Below are positions 1 through 7,643 of a DNA stretch of 24,464 nt, in pieces. The translations under genes were made by a program, and so were the position numbers. The notes under the pieces were generated by a model. That model was not told the origin of the DNA, searched no databases, and was given only the letters and a program-made list of their open reading frames with translations. The DNA comes from Alphaproteobacteria bacterium. Its GTDB lineage: Bacteria > Pseudomonadota > Alphaproteobacteria > G02398745 > G023898745. The first letter of the stretch is position 1; each line of letters begins with the position of its first letter. The DNA lies in assembly GCA_027366195.1 (NCBI GenBank), contig DAHXKW010000084.1:1-24464 (forward strand). The letters run 5' to 3'.

Positions 1-2
1 GA

Positions 3-266
3 AAGCCGATTGCTAGACTAAGTCCTTTTGAGGCTGTAGAGCAAAAAAAATCTTCAGATATTATAGAAGAATTTCTTTTCCATCTTTATGCCAATAAAAA
101 ACTCCGTGGAAGAATCGTGAGATCTCAGATTTTTTATGGCCAATTTTCACATCAATCTTATAAGCCAAGTCTTGGTGACGGTTTAAGAAACCCTCTAAAG
201 AGCCTTCTGCCGCTATTGCAAACCCTAATATATAAAAAAATATCATCTTCCTACCATGGTATATAA
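3..266 (+). CDS. 3' end of an unidentified protein, cut by the window edge
   Basis: A frame is open from base 3 to a TAA at 264-266 with no internal stop over 87 codons, which is unlikely by chance in AT-rich DNA. Codons look natural, with mostly A/T third positions. The piece is mixed hydrophilic: an acidic helix-like stretch (DIIEEFLFHLY) followed by a basic segment (KKLRGRIVRSQ) and a Leu-rich end (SLLPLLQTL). No membrane segment or family is recognised. Its end overlaps the end of the convergent tssA by 24 nt, as at two other convergent pairs in this window. It competes with a 61-residue ORF on the opposite strand; I favour this frame but cannot exclude the other. The start lies outside the window. 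Confidence 0.5.
   Translation, partial: KPIARLSPFEAVEQKKSSDIIEEFLFHLYANKKLRGRIVRSQIFYGQFSHQSYKPSLGDGLRNPLKSLLPLLQTLIYKKISSSYHGI
61..246 (-). CDS. Possible 61-residue secreted small protein downstream of tssA (competing frame)
   Basis: The ATG overlaps the tssA stop as ATGA, the usual arrangement for translational coupling. The N-terminus (MIFFYILGFAIAAEG) is hydrophobic with an AxA-like cleavage site and resembles the short signal-like starts of the proteins at 5496, 23844 and 20380. The remainder is basic and aromatic, with no recognised domain. Against it, the opposite strand carries a longer uninterrupted frame through the same bases, and signal-like sequence can arise as the antisense of Leu/Ile/Lys-rich coding DNA. 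It is listed only as the alternative reading. Confidence 0.22.
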   Translation of the reverse strand: MIFFYILGFAIAAEGSLEGFLNRHQDLAYKIDVKIGHKKSEISRFFHGVFYWHKDGKEILL

Positions 267-1280
267 CAACTGATATTGTTCTGGTTCATTTTTAACATGC
301 GCTATGATTTCTGTAAGCGGCAAATTTTTCCATAAAACCAACTTTTCTAAAAGTGCGGGTACAGGACTATGTGGTTCAATACCCTTTAAAAAATGAGTTA
401 ATTCTTCTAAAGCAGCATAGGCATCATCTCGACTTTTAATGGGAATCGCCGGATTTGATGTTGATGCTACCGAATCATTATGCGCATCTAAAGCTGTGGA
501 CTGAATTCCTTTCTCATCTTCAACTACAGGCGATTCTTCCTGTTTGATATTAATTTTCATTTCTTTATTTAATATATAATTTATCTCCTGTAAAATTTTG
601 AGCGTTTCAAAAAAACCGAAACCAACTTCTGGAATTTTTTCATCGCAAAAAACAACGATCTCCTTGACCTTTTTTTCAATAACTGAAAATTCTGCACGTA
701 TATTATTAACAAATTCAACCACATTTAAACCCAGTCGATTACGCATAATTTCAAGATTGACACCATATTCTTCGAGCAATTCAGATTCGGAAGCGACATT
801 ACGTGCTACAAGATTTTGAACATGCTGTGCCATACGCCACTGTAAAAGTGTTACTTCATAATCTGGGCTTCCACAAAGATTCAACCGCAATAAATGCTCT
901 GACAAATGTCTATCAAACGCTTCCAGCAAAGCACCACGATATTCTGCATCTAGTGGAAAAAAATCACCCCAAAAATCTTGCATGAACTGCAGCAGCAAAC
1001 CTAAACCTTCTAAAACACCATTAACTTTATAACGCTTAATAAGGCACTCAATATACCAAAATAAAATTTCTAAATCTTTAGTTTTCTGGGTCAACAAATC
1101 ATAAGATAGCTGTTCAAGCCTATCCCAATTTGGTGTTTTAAGTTCATACCTCCAAATACCATAAGACACATCATGATCATCTTCTCGACGTAATTCTTTC
1201 AATTCATCGAATACAGGCTGTATTCTTAAATCTTCACCTGCTTTCGGCACAAGCGGTGTTAAAATAGGTCTAAAATCCAT
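243..1280 (-). CDS. tssA: Type VI secretion system protein TssA (ImpA family)
   Basis: 345 residues. TssA proteins carry an N-terminal ImpA_N domain and help baseplate priming and sheath/tube polymerisation in the cytoplasm. The N-terminus shows the family pattern: a start rich in Pro, then AGEDLR, then a spacer, the segment NWDRLEQLSYDLL, a KDLEILFWYIECLI helix and FWGDFFPLDAEYR (residues about 50-115). The C-terminus has YAALEELTHFL...EPHSPVPALLEKLVLW, typical of the TssA end. The middle (about 255-285) is a low-complexity acidic/Ser linker. It lies 101 nt downstream of fabG on the same strand. No other T6SS gene is visible here, so it is either at a cluster edge or separate from the main locus. 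Family call is confident; the functional subtype is not. Confidence 0.85.
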   Translation of the reverse strand: MDFRPILTPLVPKAGEDLRIQPVFDELKELRREDDHDVSYGIWRYELKTPNWDRLEQLSYDLLTQKTKDLEILFWYIECLIKRYKVNGVLEGLGLLLQFMQDFWGDFFPLDAEYRGALLEAFDRHLSEHLLRLNLCGSPDYEVTLLQWRMAQHVQNLVARNVASESELLEEYGVNLEIMRNRLGLNVVEFVNNIRAEFSVIEKKVKEIVVFCDEKIPEVGFGFFETLKILQEINYILNKEMKINIKQEESPVVEDEKGIQSTALDAHNDSVASTSNPAIPIKSRDDAYAALEELTHFLKGIEPHSPVPALLEKLVLWKNLPLTEIIAHVKNEPEQYQLLYTMVGR

Positions 1281-1381
1281 GAGGCAACGAATAACGTCAT
1301 CTATTACTAGTGTGGCATTTCGGAAAAACTTTTACCATTAAAATAGAATCAGCAAATTTTAAAGTTTCACCCTAGCCCTGA

Positions 1382-2125
1382 CTAATACATCGCCATGCCA
1401 CCGTTGGGGTGGATGGTTTGACCTGTAACATAGCGCGCCTCTTCAGAAGCTAAGTACACACAAGCCGCCGAGATATCTTCTGGCTTACCCATGACCTTCA
1501 TAGGAATACGACTTAAAATCACCTCTTTAATTTTGTCATTCAATATATCTGTCATAGGGGTTTCGATAAATCCAGGGGCGATACAATTAACTGTGATCCC
1601 TTTTGTGGCATACTCAATAGCTAATGTTTTAGATAAACCCACAATACCAGCCTTGGCCGCCGTATAATTAGCCTGCCCCATGTTGCCTGTAAAACCAACA
1701 ACTGACGTAATGTTGATAATTCTTCCATATTGACGTTTGCTCATACTTTTTACAGCAGCCTTGCAAAGTCTAAACGTCGCCACCAAATTAATATCGATGA
1801 CTTCTTCAAAATCCTCATCCTTCATCATCATAACTAGCTTGTCTTTTGTTTTCCCTGCATTGTTTACAAGAATATCGATTGGTCCTAATAAAGCTTCTGC
1901 TTTTTCAAGTAATTGATTGGTTTCTGAAGGATCAGATAAATTGCACACCACCATGGCTACAAGCCCAGGTGCATTCAATGATTTGGAAAAATTTTCTAAT
2001 TTTTCCTGGTTAGTACCACTTATAACAACCTTAGCCCCTTGTTTTAAGAAATCTTTTACAATGGCTGAACCTATACCCCCTGCTGCACCTGTAACTAATG
2101 CAACTTTTCCTTCTAATGAAAACAT
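1382..2125 (-). CDS. fabG: 3-oxoacyl-[ACP] reductase FabG
   Basis: 247 residues, the standard length for this SDR-family enzyme, which performs the NADPH-dependent first reduction of the fatty-acid elongation cycle. Visible are the nucleotide-binding TGAAGGIG (12-19), the NNAG motif (88-91), and the catalytic Ser141, Tyr154 and Lys158 of the YxxxK motif. The open frame extends upstream to 2176, but I start at the ATG at 2125: it has a strong AGAGGGGG ribosome-binding site about 5 nt upstream, and the extra 17 residues (MDPRSALRLSRM...) are a translation of the palindromic repeat. acpP and fabD, frequent neighbours, are absent. tssA follows on the same strand. Confidence 0.95.
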   Translation of the reverse strand: MFSLEGKVALVTGAAGGIGSAIVKDFLKQGAKVVISGTNQEKLENFSKSLNAPGLVAMVVCNLSDPSETNQLLEKAEALLGPIDILVNNAGKTKDKLVMMMKDEDFEEVIDINLVATFRLCKAAVKSMSKRQYGRIINITSVVGFTGNMGQANYTAAKAGIVGLSKTLAIEYATKGITVNCIAPGFIETPMTDILNDKIKEVILSRIPMKVMGKPEDISAACVYLASEEARYVTGQTIHPNGGMAMY

Positions 2126-2138
2126 ATTCCCCCTCTTG

Positions 2139-2240
2139 GTCATCCTCGACAAGCGAAGCGCTGATCGAGGATCCATTCGCTAACAATCAAACTCGTATTT
2201 TCTCGTTAATATAATGGATCCCCGCTTTCGCGAGGATGAC
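2139..2240. repeat. Composite palindromic repeat (two hairpin units in inverted orientation)
   Basis: GTCATCCTCG at 2139-2148 is complementary to CGAGGATGAC at 2231-2240, and GGATCCATT at 2169-2177 to AATGGATCC at 2213-2221. Each half also folds on itself: ATCCTCGA...TCGAGGAT on the left and ATCC-CGC-TTTC-GCG-GGAT on the right. The arrangement is like a REP doublet (BIME) or a very small MITE. It sits between the divergent fabG and accB and produces a false N-terminal extension on fabG. Confidence 0.75.
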
Positions 2241-2268
2241 ACTTCCAACTACTATCCACTCAACAGCA

Positions 2269-2296
2269 TTGTAGTCGATATCCCAAACATTATGCT
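2269..2296 (+). promoter_or_regulatory. Weak candidate promoter for accB-glmU-gpmI
   Basis: TTGTAG (2269-2274), a 16-bp spacer, then TATGCT (2291-2296), about 30 bp before the accB start. The -35 matches the sigma-70 consensus at only three positions. Confidence 0.3.
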
Positions 2297-2326
2297 ACAG
2301 TAGCGCATTGGGGATGAATATGACTC

Positions 2327-2797
2327 ATGATGAAACTTAGTGCTGAATTATTAGAAAAATTTGCGAAAGTCCTTGAAAAATACGATCTTGCTGAATTGCG
2401 CTATGAAGAAGAAGAGTGTGAACTACATATTGTTAGAAAAATAGAACCAAGTATTGCTTATCAAGCACCCATTACAGCTGGACCTATGCCACAAGTTATC
2501 TCCCAAGCTCAACAACCTTCCACACCACAAAAGGAAAAAGAATCAGTCGACGCTAATGTAGAAGAAATTAAAGCACCAATCGTTGGCACTGCTTACCTTG
2601 CCCCAGAACCCGGCGCAACACCTTTTATAAAAGTTGGCGATCAAGTTAAAAAAGATCAGATTATTATGATCATCGAAGCCATGAAAGTGATGAATCAGAT
2701 GAAATCACCTGTTTCTGGAACAATTAAAAAAATATTGGTTTCTAACGGTAAGCCTGTTGAATTTGGCGAAGTTTTGGTACTTATTCAGAAAGACTGA
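2327..2797 (+). CDS. accB: Biotin carboxyl carrier protein of acetyl-CoA carboxylase (AccB)
   Basis: 156 residues, normal for AccB. It carries the biotin that shuttles CO2 between biotin carboxylase (AccC) and carboxyltransferase (AccAD) in the first step of fatty-acid synthesis. The N-terminal helix is followed by a Pro/Gln/Ala-rich linker (about 42-75), then a biotinyl domain with the canonical EAMKVMN motif; Lys120 is the expected biotinylation site. Two ATGs stand in tandem at 2327 and 2330; a GGGGATGA sequence lies about 10 nt upstream and does not decide between them. The stop overlaps the glmU ATG by one base. accC, which usually follows accB directly, is not next to it here. Confidence 0.95.
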   Translation: MMKLSAELLEKFAKVLEKYDLAELRYEEEECELHIVRKIEPSIAYQAPITAGPMPQVISQAQQPSTPQKEKESVDANVEEIKAPIVGTAYLAPEPGATPFIKVGDQVKKDQIIMIIEAMKVMNQMKSPVSGTIKKILVSNGKPVEFGEVLVLIQKD

Positions 2798-4050
2798 TGA
2801 CAAGAAGTTCAACAGTCGGCATTATTCTTGCAGCAGGCAAAAGTACACGCTTTAAAGGTGATAAACCAAAATTCTTACATCTCCTATTAGGCAGACCTGT
2901 TATCGATTATGTCACCCAAGCTATCAAACCATTTGTTAATACAATCATCTATGTATCTTCACCAGAATATCCTGTTCATCCTGAAGCTATCATCCAAAAA
3001 GAAGCTCTTGGTACAGGTGATGCTGTAAAAGTCGCCTTGCCTTATGTAAAAGAAGAACGCCTATTAATTGCTTTTGGCGATACACCTCTTGTCTCTCAAA
3101 CAACGATCAAAAACCTATTGGCACAACAAACAGATATGACCATAGCCGTTTTCAAAACAAAAGATATAACACAACGTTACGGACGTTTTGACCCTGCATC
3201 AAAAAAAATAATCCAGTACAAAGACGCTACAGACACCCAAAAAGCCAACCCGCTTTGCCACGCAGGTATTATGGTAGTAAAACGAGAAGTTTTGGCCAAT
3301 CTTTTGCCACATGTGTCCAATAATAACGAAGCCAAAGAATATTATTTGACAGATGTCGTCAATATGTTTGAAGGGAAAATCGGTGTTGTTGAAGGTAGCG
3401 AAGAAGAGTTCATTGGGATAGATACACGCGAGAATTTAAGCCAAGCTTGCGAAATTTTAAACAAATGGTTGATCAAACAACACATGGATAATGGCGTCAC
3501 ATTTGATGATCCCAATACAACACGCCTATCGTATGATACTCAAATTGGCTTAGACACACAGATCAGCCCTCACGTTGTAATGGGGCCAAATGTGTCTATT
3601 GGCTCTAAGACTCGAATCCTGCCATTTTGTCATTTGGAAGACTGTACGATAAAAGACAACTGTATCGTAGGGCCCTTTGCACATATTCGAAGCAAATCTA
3701 TTCTGGATGATGGCGCTGAGATTGGTAATTTTGTTGAAGTTAAAAATACTACAGTTGGCCGTAAGTCAAAAGCCAAACACCACGCCTATCTAGGCGATAC
3801 GATTATGAGAAGTAACGTCAATATTGGTGCTGGCACAATTACCTGTAATTACAATGGACAAACCAAATCTCAGACAATTATCCATGATGGTGCTTTTATA
3901 GGAAGCAATGTGAATTTAATAGCCCCCATTACTGTTGGTGAAAACGCTTACATCGCCGCTGGTAGTACTGTTGGCAGAGATGTTGAACCTAATACATTCG
4001 TTATCGAACGCTCTGATGACAAGCGAAAACCCGTATGCACCAAAAAGTAG
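2797..4050 (+). CDS. glmU: Bifunctional UDP-GlcNAc pyrophosphorylase / glucosamine-1-phosphate acetyltransferase (GlmU)
   Basis: 417 residues, a little shorter than the E. coli enzyme (456). It makes UDP-GlcNAc, precursor of peptidoglycan and lipid A. The N-terminal nucleotidyltransferase shows LAAGKSTRFKGDKPKFLH (11-28), LGTG (71-74), metal-binding Asp95 in FGDTPL, and EYYLTDV (181-187). The C-terminal left-handed beta-helix carries SKAKHHAYLGD (324-334, with the catalytic His around 328) and VNIGAGTITCNYNG (341-354). At the position of the second Mg ligand, usually Asn in a V/I-N-x-R motif, this protein has Asp209 (GIDTR). The ATG overlaps the accB stop by one base, and the 3' end overlaps gpmI by 16 nt. 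Confidence 0.95.
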   Translation: MTRSSTVGIILAAGKSTRFKGDKPKFLHLLLGRPVIDYVTQAIKPFVNTIIYVSSPEYPVHPEAIIQKEALGTGDAVKVALPYVKEERLLIAFGDTPLVSQTTIKNLLAQQTDMTIAVFKTKDITQRYGRFDPASKKIIQYKDATDTQKANPLCHAGIMVVKREVLANLLPHVSNNNEAKEYYLTDVVNMFEGKIGVVEGSEEEFIGIDTRENLSQACEILNKWLIKQHMDNGVTFDDPNTTRLSYDTQIGLDTQISPHVVMGPNVSIGSKTRILPFCHLEDCTIKDNCIVGPFAHIRSKSILDDGAEIGNFVEVKNTTVGRKSKAKHHAYLGDTIMRSNVNIGAGTITCNYNGQTKSQTIIHDGAFIGSNVNLIAPITVGENAYIAAGSTVGRDVEPNTFVIERSDDKRKPVCTKK

Positions 4051-5423
4051 CTTTATGCATTCTTGATGGCTTTGGGATAGATGATCGGGATCCACTGAAC
4101 CCTATTCCCAAGTATATGCCCTTTTGGACAGAAATATGGGAAAAAAGTAAAACCAAAACAACCCTAAGTGCCTCAGGAAAAAGCGTTGGCCTGCCTGAAG
4201 TCCAGATGGGAAATTCTGAGGTTGGCCATCTGACTATCGGATCTGGCCAAATTATTGAACAAGACCTTGTACGCATTGGGCATGCCTTGGATAATCATTT
4301 CCTAACACATCCTTTAATACAACAGCTTATCCAAAAACGTAAACGAACTCATTTGATAGGATTATTTTCCGATGGTGGCGTCCATTCGCACAAAGATCAT
4401 TATATGAAAATTTTCAGGATGCTAAAAAATGTTGTCCCACTTGCTTGCCACCTTATTACCGACGGCAGAGACACAAAACCAACTATTTTTACAAAACAAT
4501 ATGAAGTGGAACTAGAACCTTATGTAGCAACAGTTATGGGTCGTTATTATGCCATGGACCGCGATAAACGCTGGGATAGGACACAAAAAGCTATCGATGC
4601 TATTGTTCATGCCATTGGTTATCCCTTTAAGGACGTACTTTCATATGTAAAGCACCAACACAATACGGATGAATTCATTGAACCGGGGGTGAAAGAGGGC
4701 TATCAGGGCTTTGAACCAGGTGACGCTGTAATCATGGTCAATTTTAGAGCCGACCGAATTATTCAATTATTGTCCTGCTTAAAAGATGCTTCTATCATTC
4801 TTACTTTATCCGAATTGCCGGTTAAAATTCCTTTAGTACACACCTTATTTCCCAAACCTAACGTTACCAACACATTAAGTGAATCTATTTCCAAAGCCCA
4901 CCTGACGCAACTTCATATTGCTGAAACTGAAAAATATGCCCACATCACTTATTTTTTTAACGGCGGGCAGGAAGAACCGTGGCCACTTGAGGATCGTATA
5001 GTCATCCCCTCAGCAAAAGTAACTATGTATGATAAAGCTCCAGAAATGTCAGCAGCAGGAATTACAGATGCTGCACTAAAAGGTATAGATAAACACTACG
5101 ATGCCATCATTATTAATTACGCTAATGCCGATATGGTCGGACACACAGGAAACTATGATGCTGTTACCAAAGCATTAGCATTTTTAGATCAACAGTTAAA
5201 CCAACTATATAGAGCCTGTTTAGCAAGTAACTACGCTTTGGTTATCACATCCGATCATGGAAATGTTGAAAATATGTTTTATCCGGACATGACACCATAC
5301 ACATCTCACACTACAAATCCCGTCCCTTTTCTTGTTTTAAACAACCATATACCCTTAGATCTTTCTCATTGCACTCAACTATCTGACATCTCAAAAATTA
5401 TCAAAAACATATTAAATATTTAG
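4035..5423 (+). CDS. gpmI: 2,3-bisphosphoglycerate-independent phosphoglycerate mutase (GpmI)
   Basis: 462 residues, against about 510 for most family members. It is the Mn-dependent alkaline-phosphatase-superfamily enzyme interconverting 3- and 2-phosphoglycerate in glycolysis. Visible are ILDGFG (metal Asp11), MGNSEVGH with the phosphorylated Ser61, SDGGVHSH, DGRDT, NFRADR, NADMVGHTGN, TSDHGN and the terminal HTTNPVPF motif, so both metal clusters are present. The conserved ILDGFG lies only nine residues from the Met, so the start inside the glmU end (16-nt overlap) is almost certainly correct. Translational coupling with glmU is likely. Confidence 0.96.
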   Translation: MHQKVALCILDGFGIDDRDPLNPIPKYMPFWTEIWEKSKTKTTLSASGKSVGLPEVQMGNSEVGHLTIGSGQIIEQDLVRIGHALDNHFLTHPLIQQLIQKRKRTHLIGLFSDGGVHSHKDHYMKIFRMLKNVVPLACHLITDGRDTKPTIFTKQYEVELEPYVATVMGRYYAMDRDKRWDRTQKAIDAIVHAIGYPFKDVLSYVKHQHNTDEFIEPGVKEGYQGFEPGDAVIMVNFRADRIIQLLSCLKDASIILTLSELPVKIPLVHTLFPKPNVTNTLSESISKAHLTQLHIAETEKYAHITYFFNGGQEEPWPLEDRIVIPSAKVTMYDKAPEMSAAGITDAALKGIDKHYDAIIINYANADMVGHTGNYDAVTKALAFLDQQLNQLYRACLASNYALVITSDHGNVENMFYPDMTPYTSHTTNPVPFLVLNNHIPLDLSHCTQLSDISKIIKNILNI

Positions 5424-5440
5424 TGATCATATTTTTTATT

Positions 5441-5469
5441 TTGACAAGCCATAAAATATGCTTCATATT
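5441..5469 (+). promoter_or_regulatory. Sigma-70-like promoter for the coiled-coil gene at 5496
   Basis: A perfect TTGACA (5441-5446), a 17-bp spacer and CATATT (5464-5469, four of six consensus matches). Predicted transcription start is about 20 nt before the ATG. The -10 lies in an AT-only inverted repeat (AAAATATG at 5453-5460 with CATATTTT at 5464-5471) that may also end the gpmI transcript weakly. Confidence 0.5.
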
Positions 5470-5495
5470 TTTATCATCAGGGCAAAGATTTAACA

Positions 5496-6296
5496 ATGTT
5501 CCTAAATCTCTTTTTTTTAGCACTAGCTGAAAATCAAATTCTAAGCAGCCATCCGTCAGCAGACCTCCCTCACTTAGCTCCTATGTCCCCACAATCAGCA
5601 GAAGAAGACTTTAGGCGTGCTCTAGACGCTGTGGACAACCTTAAACGCCTACTGGATGCAAAACTCTCTTCGATTCAGAAAGACATTAATAAAATGCAAA
5701 AATCTTTAGGTAGGCCAGTAACTTCTGCGGATAATCAAGAATCATTATTAGAAACATGGAAAAAATTAGCTGTAGACTATTGTCATGAAATTCTCGAACC
5801 AGAACTTAGACGCTTACAGAAAACTTTAGAGAAACCAGATATTGAATTACCCCCTCACCCAGAAAACAAAGAAATGGCAATAATAGACCAAGTAGAGAAA
5901 TACAAAATAAAGTTAGAAAAAATAATTAACGCTTGGTCTCAGGAGAAACATAACCTCCAAAAGGCGGCTGCCTCCCTAAAAAAGAGGATAGAAGAATTAG
6001 AAAAAAAACTTGAGCTAAAACCAGATCCTTTAGCAGACCAGGACCTTCAAAATTATATACATGCTCTAAAAGAACGTTTAAGTAGCTTATCAGAACAATA
6101 TGAAAAACAATTAGAAACTGAACGCTCCCAATTACATGCACAGGTTTTGGGGGATTCCCCAATTTACATCGATCCTATTGACTTATCAGCCGATCATGGA
6201 AAAAAAATCAGTCATTTAGAAACCCAAATAGGTGTTTTAAAGTTAATGCTACAGGCACAAAAATTGAAAGAAGAAAATTCCACGTATTGCTGCTAA
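5496..6296 (+). CDS. Predicted exported coiled-coil protein, unknown function
   Basis: 266 residues, no family recognised. It starts with a very short hydrophobic stretch lacking any positive charge (MFLNLFFLALAENQ), read here as a minimal signal peptide cleaved near ALA|EN. A Pro/Ser-rich segment (about 15-36) follows, then long helical, heptad-like regions: 36-70, 84-115 and especially 127-215 (runs such as KKRIEELEKKLEL), and a short helix at 236-260. It ends in a CysCys pair (265-266). It has its own promoter. Two genes at 23074 and 23844 share the architecture of brief hydrophobic start plus coiled coil without obvious sequence identity. A periplasmic or secreted structural or effector-like role is inference only. 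Confidence 0.7.
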   Translation: MFLNLFFLALAENQILSSHPSADLPHLAPMSPQSAEEDFRRALDAVDNLKRLLDAKLSSIQKDINKMQKSLGRPVTSADNQESLLETWKKLAVDYCHEILEPELRRLQKTLEKPDIELPPHPENKEMAIIDQVEKYKIKLEKIINAWSQEKHNLQKAAASLKKRIEELEKKLELKPDPLADQDLQNYIHALKERLSSLSEQYEKQLETERSQLHAQVLGDSPIYIDPIDLSADHGKKISHLETQIGVLKLMLQAQKLKEENSTYCC

Positions 6297-6366
6297 TTTA
6301 GAATCCTCCTAAAAATTTCCGCACAATATTCATACAGAAAAAACACGCCACAATAATTAAAATATT

Positions 6367-6395
6367 TTGTATTTCAATTTAAATAATGCTATAAT
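6367..6395 (+). promoter_or_regulatory. Strong sigma-70-like promoter in front of a 47-residue ORF
   Basis: TTGTAT (6367-6372), exactly 17 bp, and a perfect TATAAT (6390-6395). The predicted start near 6402 leaves about 32 nt before the ATG at 6434. No annotated plus-strand gene lies between here and rpmB, so the transcript should be short. Confidence 0.5.
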
Positions 6396-6433
6396 ATTGA
6401 CATATTTGACCAATATCCCTAAGAGAAAGAAAA

Positions 6434-6577
6434 ATGATTTGTGACTATAGCAATCTATGCTTCATTTCTAACCAAACCAGTTGCGTTAAAATAGCTGAAA
6501 CACAATCACTGCAAAACACTTTCTCCCTTGCAAATTCCCATTGTATCTATTTGAAAGCTTCTTACAACGACACATAG
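6434..6577 (+). CDS. Possible 47-residue Cys-containing small protein
   Basis: The ORF runs from ATG 6434 to TAG 6575-6577. The predicted peptide contains three Cys and many Ser/Asn, with no membrane segment and no recognised family (it begins MICDYSNLCF). An AAGAGA stretch about 7 nt before the ATG is a plausible weak ribosome-binding site, and a well-formed promoter lies 39 bp upstream. It ends six bases before the convergent tmk stop. A perfect AGGAGG directly follows its stop without a start codon after it. The promoter could instead drive a small RNA antisense to the tmk 3' end. Confidence 0.35.
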   Translation: MICDYSNLCFISNQTSCVKIAETQSLQNTFSLANSHCIYLKASYNDT

Positions 6578-6582
6578 GAGGA

Positions 6583-7170
6583 TTAAGCCAGATATCTTAG
6601 GATATCGTCATGAACCTCATCAATGTGGCGACTCGCGTCAATCAGGTGGTAACGCGCACCCTTATTCCCAAGGCTTTCAAATCCATCATGAAGTTTTTTG
6701 TAATAAGCTCGGTCAAAATGATCGTATCGATCTTTTTTTAACCTGACATGAATACGTTCCATAGCTTTATTTATGTCCAAAGTTAGAATAAACACGTGAT
6801 CCGGTTTAACTGATAAACTTAATAAATCATGAATCGTATCGATAACATGTTGCGGAATATCTGCCAGACACCCCTGATAAATCCTGGTTGAGTCAATATA
6901 ACGATCACATATCACCCATTCTTGTCGTTCTAAAGCAGGCTTTATAGTGTTATGCCAGTGCTCATTCCTGGCTGCGATCATTAGAAGTAAATCAGTTGCT
7001 GGTAAAAAACACTTTTCTAATACCAACTTTCTAATGTCTTCTGCCGAAGGACATCCCCCTGGTTCTCTGGTTAAAATATGTTTAATTCCTTTTTGTGTAA
7101 GCCAATCAGAAAGCAGCTTCGCTTGAGTGGATTTTCCTGTACCATCTATGCCTTCAAAAACAATAAACAT
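6583..7170 (-). CDS. tmk: Thymidylate kinase (Tmk)
   Basis: 195 residues, slightly shorter than usual (about 205-213). It phosphorylates dTMP to dTDP in the cytoplasm. It shows the P-loop EGIDGTGKST (6-15), TREPGG (34-39), and the DRY-type motif DRYIDST (89-95), followed by a lid region rich in Lys/Arg/Asp (KKDRYDHFDRAY). The ATG overlaps the secB TAA by one base, so the two are probably translated from one message. Confidence 0.95.
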   Translation of the reverse strand: MFIVFEGIDGTGKSTQAKLLSDWLTQKGIKHILTREPGGCPSAEDIRKLVLEKCFLPATDLLLMIAARNEHWHNTIKPALERQEWVICDRYIDSTRIYQGCLADIPQHVIDTIHDLLSLSVKPDHVFILTLDINKAMERIHVRLKKDRYDHFDRAYYKKLHDGFESLGNKGARYHLIDASRHIDEVHDDILRYLA

Positions 7171-7643
7171 TACTGTTTTGTCATACTACCCAACTGCATT
7201 TTTTCTTGATACATTGCACCAAAATCAATAGGACGGATAAAAATCGGGGGATAGCCGCCCATATTACTGAGATTGGCTATTAAATTTCTAATTTCAAAGA
7301 AAAGATAGAAGGGAATTTCTATACACAACGTTGGATCAACATAATCACTGAATTCTTTTACAAACTCTTCTTCAAAAGCGATTAGTGCCACACTAGTAAC
7401 TTCGGCTACAAAAATTTTTTGCCCCTTATACTGAGCAACTGTACTAATTGTTAAAGATACTTCATAGCCACCAGTTTTTTGATCAGCCTGGGTACTAACA
7501 TCGGCATTAATAAGAATCTCTGGATCACCATCAATCTGCGTCTGGTTAGCGGAGCTCATGAGTAGATTCTCAAAAGATACGTCTTTAATATACTGGGTTA
7601 AAACTGAAAAAGGATTAGCCGATGTAGTAGGCGCTTGAGTCAT
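7170..7643 (-). CDS. secB: Protein-export chaperone SecB
   Basis: 157 residues, typical for SecB, a cytoplasmic tetrameric chaperone that keeps preproteins unfolded and hands them to SecA. Family features are YIKDVSFENLL near the start, the beta-strand stretch YEVSLTISTVAQYKGQKIFVAE, the IPFYLFFEIRNLIANLSNMGG segment (normally a C-P-x-x-L-F-P-Y-A-R pattern) and the closing PPIFIRPIDFGAMYQ. The open frame begins at 7688, but the 15 extra residues (MHCAILKILYLVFIV) are a hydrophobic stretch unlike any SecB, so the ATG at 7643 is chosen. No clear ribosome-binding site is seen. The IPFYLFF stretch is diverged from the usual CPxxLFPYA. Confidence 0.9.
   Translation of the reverse strand: MTQAPTTSANPFSVLTQYIKDVSFENLLMSSANQTQIDGDPEILINADVSTQADQKTGGYEVSLTISTVAQYKGQKIFVAEVTSVALIAFEEEFVKEFSDYVDPTLCIEIPFYLFFEIRNLIANLSNMGGYPPIFIRPIDFGAMYQEKMQLGSMTKQ

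Noticed and set aside
2126..2176. N-terminal extension of FabG to the ATG at 2176
   Set aside because: It is a translation of the palindromic repeat, and a strong ribosome-binding site precedes the internal ATG at 2125.
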